Position numbers and translations under genes: made by a program. From NCBI GenBank assembly GCA_017518415.1, contig JAFWVC010000056.1, positions 1 through 32,689 on the forward strand: a stretch of DNA of 32,689 nucleotides, written 5' to 3'. The notes below the pieces were generated by a model that was not told the DNA's origin, searched no databases, and worked only from the letters and a program-made list of their open reading frames with translations. Below are positions 15,651-23,499 of this stretch, one piece after another (the stretch's first letter is position 1; every line of letters starts with the position of its first letter). The DNA comes from Clostridia bacterium (GTDB lineage Bacteria > Bacillota > Clostridia > Oscillospirales > Acutalibacteraceae).

Positions 15651-15654
15651 GTGG
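15626..15654 (+). terminator. Terminator carried by the duplicated remnant
   Basis: The stem AAAGCCGCCGAT/ATCGGCGGCTTT is followed by a short T-poor tail. It could still stop transcription from the upstream zinc-motif gene. Confidence 0.65.
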
Positions 15655-15723
15655 ATTTCCCTGCCTGCAAACTGACTTCTTTGGCACTTAATATGTGAAA
15701 CGCCTTACTTGATTTGAAAGGAA

Positions 15724-16899
15724 ATGCCGCAGATGAAATATTTTGATCCACACCGATGGCATCCGGAACTTTATAAAACGCCGAAAGAAGCAGACGGCTT
15801 GTATGAACTTTTCCGATTGAAAGAAAAAACCATTGCAGACGTTCATATCATCGGCATTGCCTCGGTAGAAAGTGGGCGGCATCCGACTGATTCGACTTTG
15901 ATACCGCAGAGGGTCATTGCCTGCGAGCCTGTTGTCATTGTTTTTACCGACGGTACCACGTTTGAATTGATGCCGGAACAGGAAGGCAACGGCTTACTGA
16001 TGGCTGTCAATCAGATATCACCTGCGATTCTTGACGGAACAAATTATCACAACCTTGATGCAAGCGCCTTTTTCAATTGTTTGTGCGGAAGAAAAATAAA
16101 AAGAATGGATATGATCCGTCAAAAGACGGCATGTATGGATTGGACCGTGTGGTGTTCTGAACGCGTTAAAACGATTTTTCACTTTTGGTCAGACGGTGAC
16201 TACGATTCGGAAAATTGTGATTTTTTTCTGTCGCATACCGGGGCTCGGGAAGGCTTGTATACGTTCGGCGTGGCCTCGCATTCTCTAGGACGGGATGGGA
16301 AACAGGAAACGGCATTTCTTCCCTTTTCGGCAATCAAAAGCATGTTTCGTACTATATCTCAAGTTGCAATGGTAGAAGGTCCTGATTGCGGCGGGTATTT
16401 TGGGATCAATCCTGTGAAAGTAACAAAAGGAGATCGTTTGTCTCTGGAAGATTGCTTAAAAGAGGAAATTTCCATTGACGAGGAGGACGTTTTCGCCTTT
16501 TTGTATTTCTTCCTCGACAAATATTTTGACCCTTCTTTTCCGTACTGCGAGATCAGTTCCCATCATAACGGAAAATGTTTTGAGTGGTATTTGGAACCGA
16601 ATCTGTATTCTTATGAGACGATGAAACGAATGCTACAGGATATGGAAAAGTGTGCGGATTTGCTGGAACGGGAGTATGAAAATCCATATCTTGACGGAGT
16701 GAAAGAACGCTATAAATGGACCGCCTTTAATCGCAATACGGATTGTTGGAGCAAGAGTCCGACCGATGAAGAGGCAAAACGGATCGTACGGGATAATGTT
16801 CATGTTGCCGTGGATTTTTACCGGCGCTTTGTGCGCAGATTAAAAGCGATGATGGAGCATGCTCCGGAATGCCAATTTATTTCTTTTTCAGGGCCTTGA
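15724..16899 (+). CDS. Unrecognised cytoplasmic protein, 391 residues
   Basis: I do not recognise a family. There is no signal peptide or membrane segment. The sequence is rich in aromatic residues, Asp, Cys and Met. The N-terminal third holds a beta-rich segment (VIACEPVVIVFTDGTTFELM, about 60-80), as in small beta-sandwich or SMI1/immunity-like folds, but no signature is decisive. The C-terminal ~100 residues look helical with clustered charges (DMEKCADLLEREYENPYLDG). The start is uncertain between ATG 15724 and ATG 15733: AAAGG lies 2 bases before the first and 11 before the second. The gene is AT-richer than its surroundings, and its 3' end is duplicated just upstream of the gene. Presence of paralogous tails is typical of recombining immunity or surface loci, but this is only a suggestion. 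Confidence 0.75.
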   Translation: MPQMKYFDPHRWHPELYKTPKEADGLYELFRLKEKTIADVHIIGIASVESGRHPTDSTLIPQRVIACEPVVIVFTDGTTFELMPEQEGNGLLMAVNQISPAILDGTNYHNLDASAFFNCLCGRKIKRMDMIRQKTACMDWTVWCSERVKTIFHFWSDGDYDSENCDFFLSHTGAREGLYTFGVASHSLGRDGKQETAFLPFSAIKSMFRTISQVAMVEGPDCGGYFGINPVKVTKGDRLSLEDCLKEEISIDEEDVFAFLYFFLDKYFDPSFPYCEISSHHNGKCFEWYLEPNLYSYETMKRMLQDMEKCADLLEREYENPYLDGVKERYKWTAFNRNTDCWSKSPTDEEAKRIVRDNVHVAVDFYRRFVRRLKAMMEHAPECQFISFSGP

Positions 16900-16942
16900 C
16901 CCGCAAGATACTTATAAGAAAAGCCGCCGAATCGGCGGCTTT
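16815..16942 (+). repeat. Direct repeat copy B (intact gene end plus terminator)
   Basis: This is the partner of 15524-15650, about 97 percent identical by eye, starting at codon FYRRF and ending in the terminator stem. The two copies lie in the same orientation 1,291 bases apart. Confidence 0.92.
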
Positions 16943-16951
16943 TCTTTTTTG
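16918..16951. terminator. Bidirectional terminator
   Basis: The stem AAAAGCCGCCGA/TCGGCGGCTTTT has a long T tail on plus (TTTTCTTTTTTG) and a T-rich tail on minus (TTTTCTTATAAG). It lies between the unrecognised gene and the convergent alpha-galactosidase gene and can stop both. Confidence 0.88.
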
Positions 16952-16965
16952 TTTGCAAGATAATA

Positions 16966-18591
16966 TCAGACCCACTCGAACTGTGTGAGAGAGCCGAAGT
17001 TGAGGGTGCCTTCCGGCAGCGACAGGGGCAGGCGCACCGGCTTGCCGTCCATCTCCCAATGCTCGGGGAAGGGATTGTCCATCCAGTCGAGCGGTTCGAG
17101 GGTGCTGCTGCGCGCACGGGAGCGGGCAAAGGCGTCGGCCACGGCGGCCTGGCGTTTCGGGTCGCGCAGTTCGGCCGGGTCGATCGACAGCAGCAGGGGG
17201 GTGTTGCTGTACGCCAGCAGATCCATGAATCGCTGCGTGTATTCCCACGGGATGTATTCGTCCCGGTGGCCGACGCAGTCGGCATCCAACTCATAAAAAG
17301 CGCGGTGCTGGCACAGCCGGAAGGCCAGCGAATTGACGCCGAATTTGCGGGTGCGGTCCCACACGTAACCGCTCGTATCGCCGCCGATACGGTAGTATTC
17401 GGTCAACCCGGCGCACAGATGCCCCGGGCAGTTGCAGGCGATCAGCGCCGTGTCGCCCGCGGCCTGCCGGATAGCGGCGTATAGCCCGATGAGGATCTCG
17501 GCCGAGGTGCGGGAGGTATCGTAAAAATGCCAGCCGCGCGGCGTGAGCCGCCAGTTGGTCTGCAGCGTGCCTTCTCCCATCAGGTCATACCAGGAAAAGT
17601 CGTGCTTCAGCAATTCGAAGCCCCAGCCGCACAGCCGCTGCGTTTCCTGTTCGATGATGCGCAGCGCCTCCGGGTGGGAGGGGTCGAGGACCTGTGCGGT
17701 ATCCGGGCTGCGCTGCAAAAACAACTCACGCGGGAGGGTTTCGTCGTAATGCGGCAGCAGCCGCGCCCACAGGCCGGGGCGGCAGCCCTGCTCGCGGATG
17801 GCCTGCGCAAACGTTTCCATGTCCGGAAAACGGTCGTTGCCGCCGGTGTGCGGCCCGCCGCAGGCGCCGCCGTGCTGCGGAATGTGGGCGTTCCAGCCGT
17901 CGTCCACCACCATGGCGGGGCGGTTTTCGCACGGGCCGGCCAGGTCGGCGTAAAACCGGCAGTCCCGCAGGATGCTTTCCCGGCTCATGTCGCTGTACAG
18001 GTAGCCGTACGTATACAGCCAGGTGTTCACGCCGTACAGCGCGTAGGACGGCAGCCGCGGCGCGGGTGACAGCAGGCGGCAGAAACGCGCGGTGAAGCGG
18101 AACGGCGTCTCCCCTTCCCGGGAGTCGGCAAACAGCACGGTGCACACGTCCAGCACCCGCCCGCCGAGGCGGACCGGATCGCCGCCGCAGCGCACGTCCA
18201 GCCACAGCGTCACGCCGTCCGGGTCGACCTGCCAGAAGCAGATGGCCGCCGGGCGCACGGATACGCCGAACCCTTCGGTGCGGCCGCCCGCCGTGATAAA
18301 GCAGTACCACATCAGTTGTTTGTAGGGGTTGACGCACTCCCACGCCAGGTCGCCGTAGGCGCGCTCGACCGCGTCGCCCAGCACGCGGGCTCCGGCCGGC
18401 AGTGCGTGCCGCCAGCGCAGTTTGACGTAAGAGATCGGTTCCCGCGAAGCCAGCTGCACATGCAGCCCCGCATCGTCCTGCCGCAGCGTCAGCCGGGCCT
18501 TATCCGTCTCAAAACGCTCGCCGGCGGGCGCGGCGGTATACCATTGCTCGCCATATTGAAATTGGACGATTTGCGGAAAATCTGTGTTCAT
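16966..18591 (-). CDS. Clan GH-D (GH36-like) alpha-galactosidase-type glycoside hydrolase
   Basis: This is a 541-residue cytoplasmic enzyme (no signal peptide). The ATG at 18591 is chosen because CAGGAGG lies about 8 bases upstream; the longer reading frame to 18741 covers AT-rich promoter DNA. A beta-sandwich N-terminal part (~1-195) precedes a TIM barrel with VVDDGWN (about 230), LLKHDFSW (candidate nucleophile Asp331) and RIGGDTSGYVWD (candidate acid/base Asp405). This matches the K-x-D and G/R-x-x-D layout of GH36/GH27 enzymes. It probably removes alpha-galactosyl units from imported oligosaccharides. It diverges from the large ABC-import operon starting at 18820, so the two are likely co-regulated. 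Exact substrate is not proven. Confidence 0.82.
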   Translation of the reverse strand: MNTDFPQIVQFQYGEQWYTAAPAGERFETDKARLTLRQDDAGLHVQLASREPISYVKLRWRHALPAGARVLGDAVERAYGDLAWECVNPYKQLMWYCFITAGGRTEGFGVSVRPAAICFWQVDPDGVTLWLDVRCGGDPVRLGGRVLDVCTVLFADSREGETPFRFTARFCRLLSPAPRLPSYALYGVNTWLYTYGYLYSDMSRESILRDCRFYADLAGPCENRPAMVVDDGWNAHIPQHGGACGGPHTGGNDRFPDMETFAQAIREQGCRPGLWARLLPHYDETLPRELFLQRSPDTAQVLDPSHPEALRIIEQETQRLCGWGFELLKHDFSWYDLMGEGTLQTNWRLTPRGWHFYDTSRTSAEILIGLYAAIRQAAGDTALIACNCPGHLCAGLTEYYRIGGDTSGYVWDRTRKFGVNSLAFRLCQHRAFYELDADCVGHRDEYIPWEYTQRFMDLLAYSNTPLLLSIDPAELRDPKRQAAVADAFARSRARSSTLEPLDWMDNPFPEHWEMDGKPVRLPLSLPEGTLNFGSLTQFEWV

Positions 18592-18685
18592 AACAAACGC
18601 CTCCTGTACAGCGGCCGGAATCGCGGAAAACCGACCGATTCTTTTATGGATAATGAGAAGAAAAAAGAGAAAATCCTCAATTTTC

Positions 18686-18714
18686 TTTATAACTTTACCA
18701 TATTTTATTCTGAA
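18686..18714 (-). promoter_or_regulatory. Possible promoter of the alpha-galactosidase gene
   Basis: On the minus strand: -35 TTCAGA (18714-18709), a 17-base spacer and -10 TATAAA (18691-18686). The -35 box is poor (4 of 6), as expected for an activated or regulated promoter, so this is tentative. Confidence 0.4.
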
Positions 18715-18761
18715 ATACAATGTAAGTTGTGAAAAAAGCATTGGTGTTGCCGTATTTTTAC

Positions 18762-18790
18762 TTGAAAGTTGCGAGGGTTTATGATATCTT
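18762..18790 (+). promoter_or_regulatory. Promoter of the composite ABC-import operon
   Basis: -35 TTGAAA (18762-18767), a 17-base spacer and -10 TATCTT (18785-18790) preceded by TGA (extended -10). The small inverted repeat ACTT-GA-AAGT overlaps the -35 box and could be part of an operator for the LacI-type regulator encoded at the operon end (inference). Confidence 0.6.
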
Positions 18791-18819
18791 GAAAACAGTA
18801 AAAGAGGGAGGTTCTGTCC

Positions 18820-21675
18820 ATGTCTGCCAAAGCTTTATGCAGTGTATTATTGGCCGGTGCATTGCTGGCCGGAATGTGCGCGGTGCCGGCGGCTGCGGCC
18901 GGGGTCCGGGACGATGCGACGGCCGCCGTCCGGGACGGAGCGGCTTTGCTGACGACCGGGGCGGATGCGGCTGATGTATCGGGTCTGTCGGTGCGCTATC
19001 GCGCCTATATCCAGGCACGCCAGGACCGGCCCGTCTGCTCACAGACGTATTCGTTGGATATGAGCGCAGCCGCCCCGGAGGGGGAGGCGCAGGTACAGGG
19101 CGGGCAGCTCACTCTGCCGGCCGGCAGTACGGCGCAATGGAATATACAAGTCCCGCAAAGCGGGCTGTATCCGGTAGAACTGGAGTATCGCGTCTGCGGT
19201 ACGATGACCACGCCCGCGGAGGTCAGCCTGCTGATCGACGGGACCGTTCCGTTTTTTGAGGCCTCCTGCCTGACGTTGCGCAACCGCTGGCAGGACGAGG
19301 TGGAGAACGGCGTTTTTCAGACCGACTCCCGCGGGAACGACCGCAAGCCGGGGCAAAAACCCACCGGCGAATGGCAGCGCCTGACGCTGGAAAACGATTC
19401 CGGCTATACCAACGGGCCGCTGCTGCTGTACCTCGAAAAAGGCGGGGCGACGCTGACGCTGCGGGGCGTAAAGGGCACCGTGGAACTGCGCGCCGTGACC
19501 CTGGGCGGGTACAGCGAACGGCAGAGCGCCGCGCAGTATCAGCAGGCGTTCGCCGGGCAGCCGGACAATGCGCAGGAATATTACGTGGAGGCGGAGCTGC
19601 CTTATCGCAAATCCTCCTTTTCTCTGTATCCGCTCAGTGACAATGCGTCGGCGGCTACTTCTCCGCAAAGCCCGCAGGTGGCGCGGCTGAACACCATCGG
19701 TTCCACCAAGTGGCAGACGGCGGGGGAGTGGATCTCCTGGGAGTTTGACGCGGTCGAGAGCGGCTGGTATCAGCTGAGCCTGCGCTATCGGCAGAACGTG
19801 GTCTCCGGTTCGACGGTGACGCGCGCGCTGTACGTGGACGGCGAGATTCCCTTCGCCGAGGCGGAGCAGATCACCTTTGCTTACGACGGCGACTGGCAGA
19901 CGGCGGCCCTTGCCGCCGCCGACGGTACGCCGCTGAAGCTGTATCTGACGGCCGGGCGGCACGAAATCGCGCTGAAGGTAACGCTCGGTCAGATCGCCGA
20001 CTGCCTGGGCGAGATGGATCAGCTGCTGCGCAAACTGAACGAAATGTACCGCGAGATCCTGATGATCACGGGATCGTCGCCGGACTATTATCAAGATTAC
20101 AACTTCGGCAAAAAGATCCCCGATACCATCGCACATATGGAGACGTACCGGCAGGTGCTGCTCGATACCGTCGACCGCCTGGAACAGCTGGCCGGCAAAA
20201 AGGGCGAGCAGACGGCGCTGCTGGAAAAACTGGCGTATCAGTTGGAACAGATGCATGAGAAGCCCTCCCGCATCGCGTCGATGCTGGGCAGTTTCAAGTC
20301 CAACATCGGCGCGCTGGGTACCTGGCTGCAATCCAACGCCGCCCAGCCGCTGGAGCTGGATTGGCTGATGCTGCAACCCTACGGCGCCCAGGTGCCGCGG
20401 GCTGAAAAAGGCTTTTTTGCCAATTTCTGGTTCGGGGTGCAGTCCTTCTTCTATTCTTTCACGAACGATTACAGCCTGGTGGGCGACACGTCCGGAGCAG
20501 AGGAAAACATTACCGTGTGGATCGTGTCCGGGCGCGATCAGGCGAGGATCATCTCGCAGCTGGTACGCGAGCGCTTCCTGCCGGGGAAGGACTTCGGCGT
20601 GAAGCTGTCGCTGGTCAGCGCGGGCACCCTGCTGCCGAGCGTACTGGCCGGCGTCGGGCCGGACATATCCTTGTCCAACGGGGCAAGTGAACCGATCAAT
20701 TATGCGATCCGCGGTGCTGTCGAACCGCTGGAGGGGTACGACGGGTTCAGCGAAGTGGCCGGCCGCTTTTACGAGAGCGCCTTTGTCCCCTTTACCTATC
20801 GCGGGCACGTGTACGCCATACCGGAGACGCAGTCCTTCTACGTGATGTTCTACCGGACCGACCTGTTTGAAGAAATGGGGATCACGCCGCCCGAAACGTG
20901 GAAAGACTTCAAGAAACTGATCCCGATGTTCAAACACAACGGCATGGATATCGGCTTCCCGGCCAGCCTGGCCGGCACGCTGCTGCTGCTGACCCAGAGC
21001 GGGGCCGACCTGTACCGCAACGAGGGTGAGGTGACCAACCTCGATTCCGACGCAGGGTTGACGGCGTTCGATACCATGTGCGGGATGTTCATTACCGACG
21101 GCCTGCCCAGAGAGTACGACTTTGCTACCCGCTTCCGCAGCGGTGAAATGCCGCTGGCCATTGCGGATTATACCATATACAACACGCTTGCGGTGTACGC
21201 GCCGGAAATCAAGGGCTTGTGGAACTTCACACTGATCCCCGGCACGGTGCGGGCGGACGGTACGGTCGACCACAGCAGTACCGGCTCCGGCATGGGTGCG
21301 ATGATGATGGCCAACAGCCGGCATAAGCAGCAGGCCTGGGAGTTCCTGAAGTGGTGGACGCAGGCCGACACGCAGAGCACCTACGCATACGAAATGGAAA
21401 GCCTGCTGGGCGCCTCCGCCAAGGTGGCGTTGGCCAACCGCGAAGCCTTTGCCGATATGGCGTGGACGGCGGAAGAATACGCCGCGCTGAGCGCGCAATG
21501 GGCCCTCGTCAAGGGCATTCCGGAGGTGCCGGGCGGCTATTACACCTCCCGCTGCGTGGACTTCGCTTTCAATAAGGTGTACAACGAGCGGGTCGATCCG
21601 TCCGAGACGCTGCTCAAATATATCAAGGAAATCAACTACGAACTGGCGCGTAAACGCGCCGAGTTTGACCGGTGA
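18820..21675 (+). CDS. Giant extracellular solute-binding protein with two N-terminal carbohydrate-binding-like modules
   Basis: This is a 951-residue protein, twice the usual length. GAGGGAGG lies 6 bases before the ATG. Its signal peptide ends in an Ala run (~residue 26) and has no lipobox (LLAGMC has Met before Cys). Two beta-sandwich-like modules (~57-230 and ~245-390) share a pattern: SGxYxxxLxYR, then (I/V)DGxxPFxEA, resembling CBM6/35-type folds. A helical region (~390-520) follows. A family 1 solute-binding domain (~560-930) starts at ENITVWIVSGRDQ and includes VPFTYRGHVYAIPETQSFYVMFYRTDLFEEMGI in two adjacent parts and WEFLKWWT. It probably binds a glycan outside the cell for import by the two permeases encoded next. 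The ligand is unknown. It is the first gene of the operon. Confidence 0.88.
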   Translation: MSAKALCSVLLAGALLAGMCAVPAAAAGVRDDATAAVRDGAALLTTGADAADVSGLSVRYRAYIQARQDRPVCSQTYSLDMSAAAPEGEAQVQGGQLTLPAGSTAQWNIQVPQSGLYPVELEYRVCGTMTTPAEVSLLIDGTVPFFEASCLTLRNRWQDEVENGVFQTDSRGNDRKPGQKPTGEWQRLTLENDSGYTNGPLLLYLEKGGATLTLRGVKGTVELRAVTLGGYSERQSAAQYQQAFAGQPDNAQEYYVEAELPYRKSSFSLYPLSDNASAATSPQSPQVARLNTIGSTKWQTAGEWISWEFDAVESGWYQLSLRYRQNVVSGSTVTRALYVDGEIPFAEAEQITFAYDGDWQTAALAAADGTPLKLYLTAGRHEIALKVTLGQIADCLGEMDQLLRKLNEMYREILMITGSSPDYYQDYNFGKKIPDTIAHMETYRQVLLDTVDRLEQLAGKKGEQTALLEKLAYQLEQMHEKPSRIASMLGSFKSNIGALGTWLQSNAAQPLELDWLMLQPYGAQVPRAEKGFFANFWFGVQSFFYSFTNDYSLVGDTSGAEENITVWIVSGRDQARIISQLVRERFLPGKDFGVKLSLVSAGTLLPSVLAGVGPDISLSNGASEPINYAIRGAVEPLEGYDGFSEVAGRFYESAFVPFTYRGHVYAIPETQSFYVMFYRTDLFEEMGITPPETWKDFKKLIPMFKHNGMDIGFPASLAGTLLLLTQSGADLYRNEGEVTNLDSDAGLTAFDTMCGMFITDGLPREYDFATRFRSGEMPLAIADYTIYNTLAVYAPEIKGLWNFTLIPGTVRADGTVDHSSTGSGMGAMMMANSRHKQQAWEFLKWWTQADTQSTYAYEMESLLGASAKVALANREAFADMAWTAEEYAALSAQWALVKGIPEVPGGYYTSRCVDFAFNKVYNERVDPSETLLKYIKEINYELARKRAEFDR

Positions 21676-21707
21676 GCGGACCGAAAAGCGAGAGGGGAGG
21701 AGATACC

Positions 21708-22616
21708 GTGCAGCAAGCCATGACCAAACAAAGCCGGCGCAACTGGAAAAAAACGCTGGTGGACTACAGTTTCGTCACACCGTTTATGATACTGTTCACG
21801 TTGTTTACCGTGCTGCCCGTGGTGGTGGCCATCCTGTTGAGCTTTACTTATTTCAACATGATGGAAATGCCCCACGTGGTATGGCTGGAAAACTACATCA
21901 ACCTGTTCCTGAACGATTCTCTTTTTATCAAGGCGTTGCAGAACACCCTGATCATCGCGGCTATCACCGGGCCGCTCGGATACGTCTTTTCTTTCGTGAC
22001 GGCGTGGGTGCTCAACGAACTGCCGCGCGGCGTGCGCACCGTGGGTACGCTGGTGTTTTACGCGCCGACCCTCAGCGGTAATATGGTCGCTATCTGGCTG
22101 ATGCTGTTCAGCGGCGACGCCAACGGTTATCTCAACAGCTTCCTGATGCGCCTCGGGATGATCTCAAACCCGATCCAGTTCCTGCGCAATCCGCAGTATA
22201 TGCTGCCGGTGCTGGTGATCATCGTGCTGTGGTCCAGCCTCGGGGCGGGGTTCCTGTCCTTCGTAGCCGGTATCCAGGGCGTGGACCGCTCCCTGTATGA
22301 GGCGGCTTCGGTCGACGGCATAACCAACCGCTGGCAGGAATTGTGGTATATCACCCTGCCGTCGATGCGGCCGCAGCAGATGTTCGGCGCGGTCATGAGC
22401 ATTACCTCGTCGCTGGGCGTGGGCGCCGTGATCACTCAGGTGTTCGGCTTCCCGTCCTACGATTACACCCTGCATACTATCGCCACCCATTTGGATGACT
22501 TCGGCGGGACCCGGTTTGAGATGGGTTACGCCTGCGCCATCGCCACCATCCTGTTCGGGCTGATGGTGGGGCTGAACATGATCATCAAAAAATGGCTGGC
22601 GCGGATCGGAGAGTGA
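21708..22616 (+). CDS. MalF/LplB-type sugar ABC permease (pair 1)
   Basis: This 302-residue inner-membrane protein has six predicted membrane segments. The GTG at 21708 is chosen because GGGGAGG ends 7 bases upstream; a GTG at 21672 overlapping the previous stop has no such site. The EAA loop reads YEAASVDGITNRWQEL followed by a WYITLPSMRP segment (about 200-225), the contact site for a shared ATPase such as MsmX. It lies 32 bases after the giant binding protein and 5 bases before its partner permease. Substrate: presumably the ligand of the giant binding protein. Confidence 0.92.
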   Translation: MQQAMTKQSRRNWKKTLVDYSFVTPFMILFTLFTVLPVVVAILLSFTYFNMMEMPHVVWLENYINLFLNDSLFIKALQNTLIIAAITGPLGYVFSFVTAWVLNELPRGVRTVGTLVFYAPTLSGNMVAIWLMLFSGDANGYLNSFLMRLGMISNPIQFLRNPQYMLPVLVIIVLWSSLGAGFLSFVAGIQGVDRSLYEAASVDGITNRWQELWYITLPSMRPQQMFGAVMSITSSLGVGAVITQVFGFPSYDYTLHTIATHLDDFGGTRFEMGYACAIATILFGLMVGLNMIIKKWLARIGE

Positions 22617-22621
22617 GGAGA

Positions 22622-23488
22622 ATGGCCAGAGCCGGTAAACGGCATAAACGCCTGAACCGTTCGGCGGGCGGTACGGTGCTGCTGATCATCCTGACCGCCC
22701 TGTTCGGTGTGTTCATGATCGTGCCGATCGTTTACAGCATATCGATGTCGCTCAAACCGCTGAACGAGTTGTGGACGTTTCCGCCGAAGTTCTTTGTGGA
22801 AAACCCGACGTTCAAAAACTATGCCGATCTGGGCCGTTTGATGGCGACCTCGACGGTTCCGTTTTCCCGTTACGTGTTTAATACGGTGTTCATTTCTGTC
22901 GTCGGTACGATCGGCAACGTGCTGATCTCTTCGATGTGCGCCTACGGCATCTGCAAGCTGAAGATCAAAGGCAGCCAGACGATGTTCAACATGGTGGTGC
23001 TGGCCCTGATGTTCAGCGGAACGGTTACGGCCATCCCCGGCTTCCTGGTGATCCGCATGCTGGGGTGGATCGACAGCCTGTGGGCCATCATCGTGCCGGC
23101 GTTTGCGGCGCCGTTGGGTCTGTACCTGATGAAGCAGTTTATGGAACAGATGGTGCCGGACGTGCTGCTGGAAGCGGCGCGGATCGACGGTGCGTCGGAA
23201 TACCGCATCTTTTTCCGCATCGTCATGGTCATTGTCCGGCCGGCGTGGCTGACGCTGATGATCTTCTCGTTCCAGGGCCTCTGGAGCCTGAACAGCAGTA
23301 TTTACATTTACAGCGACGAGTTGAAGACCTTCAACTACGCGCTTTCGCAAATCATGGCCAGCGGTGTATCCTTGCAGGGTGCGGCGGCTGCCGCATCGGT
23401 GGTTACGCTGCTGGTGCCGGTGATCGTGTTCATCATTTCCCAGAGCAACGTAGTGGAAACGATGGCGACCTCCGGCATGAAAGAATGA
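22622..23488 (+). CDS. MalG/UgpE-type sugar ABC permease (pair 1)
   Basis: This 288-residue protein has six membrane segments, a basic N-terminus (RAGKRHKRLNR) and the EAA loop LEAARIDGASEYRIFFRI (about 180-198). It forms the transmembrane half-pair with the preceding permease. The ATG follows GGAGAGTGAGGAG closely, only 5 bases after the previous stop. Its stop codon overlaps an ATG (ATGA) used or bypassed by the next gene. No ATP-binding subunit is encoded anywhere in the operon. Confidence 0.93.
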   Translation: MARAGKRHKRLNRSAGGTVLLIILTALFGVFMIVPIVYSISMSLKPLNELWTFPPKFFVENPTFKNYADLGRLMATSTVPFSRYVFNTVFISVVGTIGNVLISSMCAYGICKLKIKGSQTMFNMVVLALMFSGTVTAIPGFLVIRMLGWIDSLWAIIVPAFAAPLGLYLMKQFMEQMVPDVLLEAARIDGASEYRIFFRIVMVIVRPAWLTLMIFSFQGLWSLNSSIYIYSDELKTFNYALSQIMASGVSLQGAAAAASVVTLLVPVIVFIISQSNVVETMATSGMKE

Positions 23489-23499
23489 CAGAGAGGGGG

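Larger units (their letters stand above)
15465..15723 (+). other. Intergenic stretch with a duplicated gene end and terminator
   Basis: These ~260 bases hold no intact gene. The middle is a near-copy of the last 84 coding bases and terminator of the gene ending at 16899. The last ~70 bases before the next gene are AT-rich and contain TAATAT (15689-15694), but no convincing -35 box. Confidence 0.7.

Noticed and set aside
18592..18741. Longer N-terminus of the alpha-galactosidase-like protein
   Set aside because: It covers the AT-rich divergent promoter region and lacks a ribosome site, whereas CAGGAGG precedes the ATG at 18591.
18820..18885. Lipobox in the giant binding protein (LLAGMC)
   Set aside because: Met immediately before Cys is not tolerated by the lipoprotein signal peptidase; an ordinary cleavage site in the Ala run fits better.
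22936..23484. Extended N-terminus upstream of the NHL-TPR-Yip1 gene
   Set aside because: This part lies within the preceding permease gene in another frame, and the true protein begins with a signal segment after 23485.
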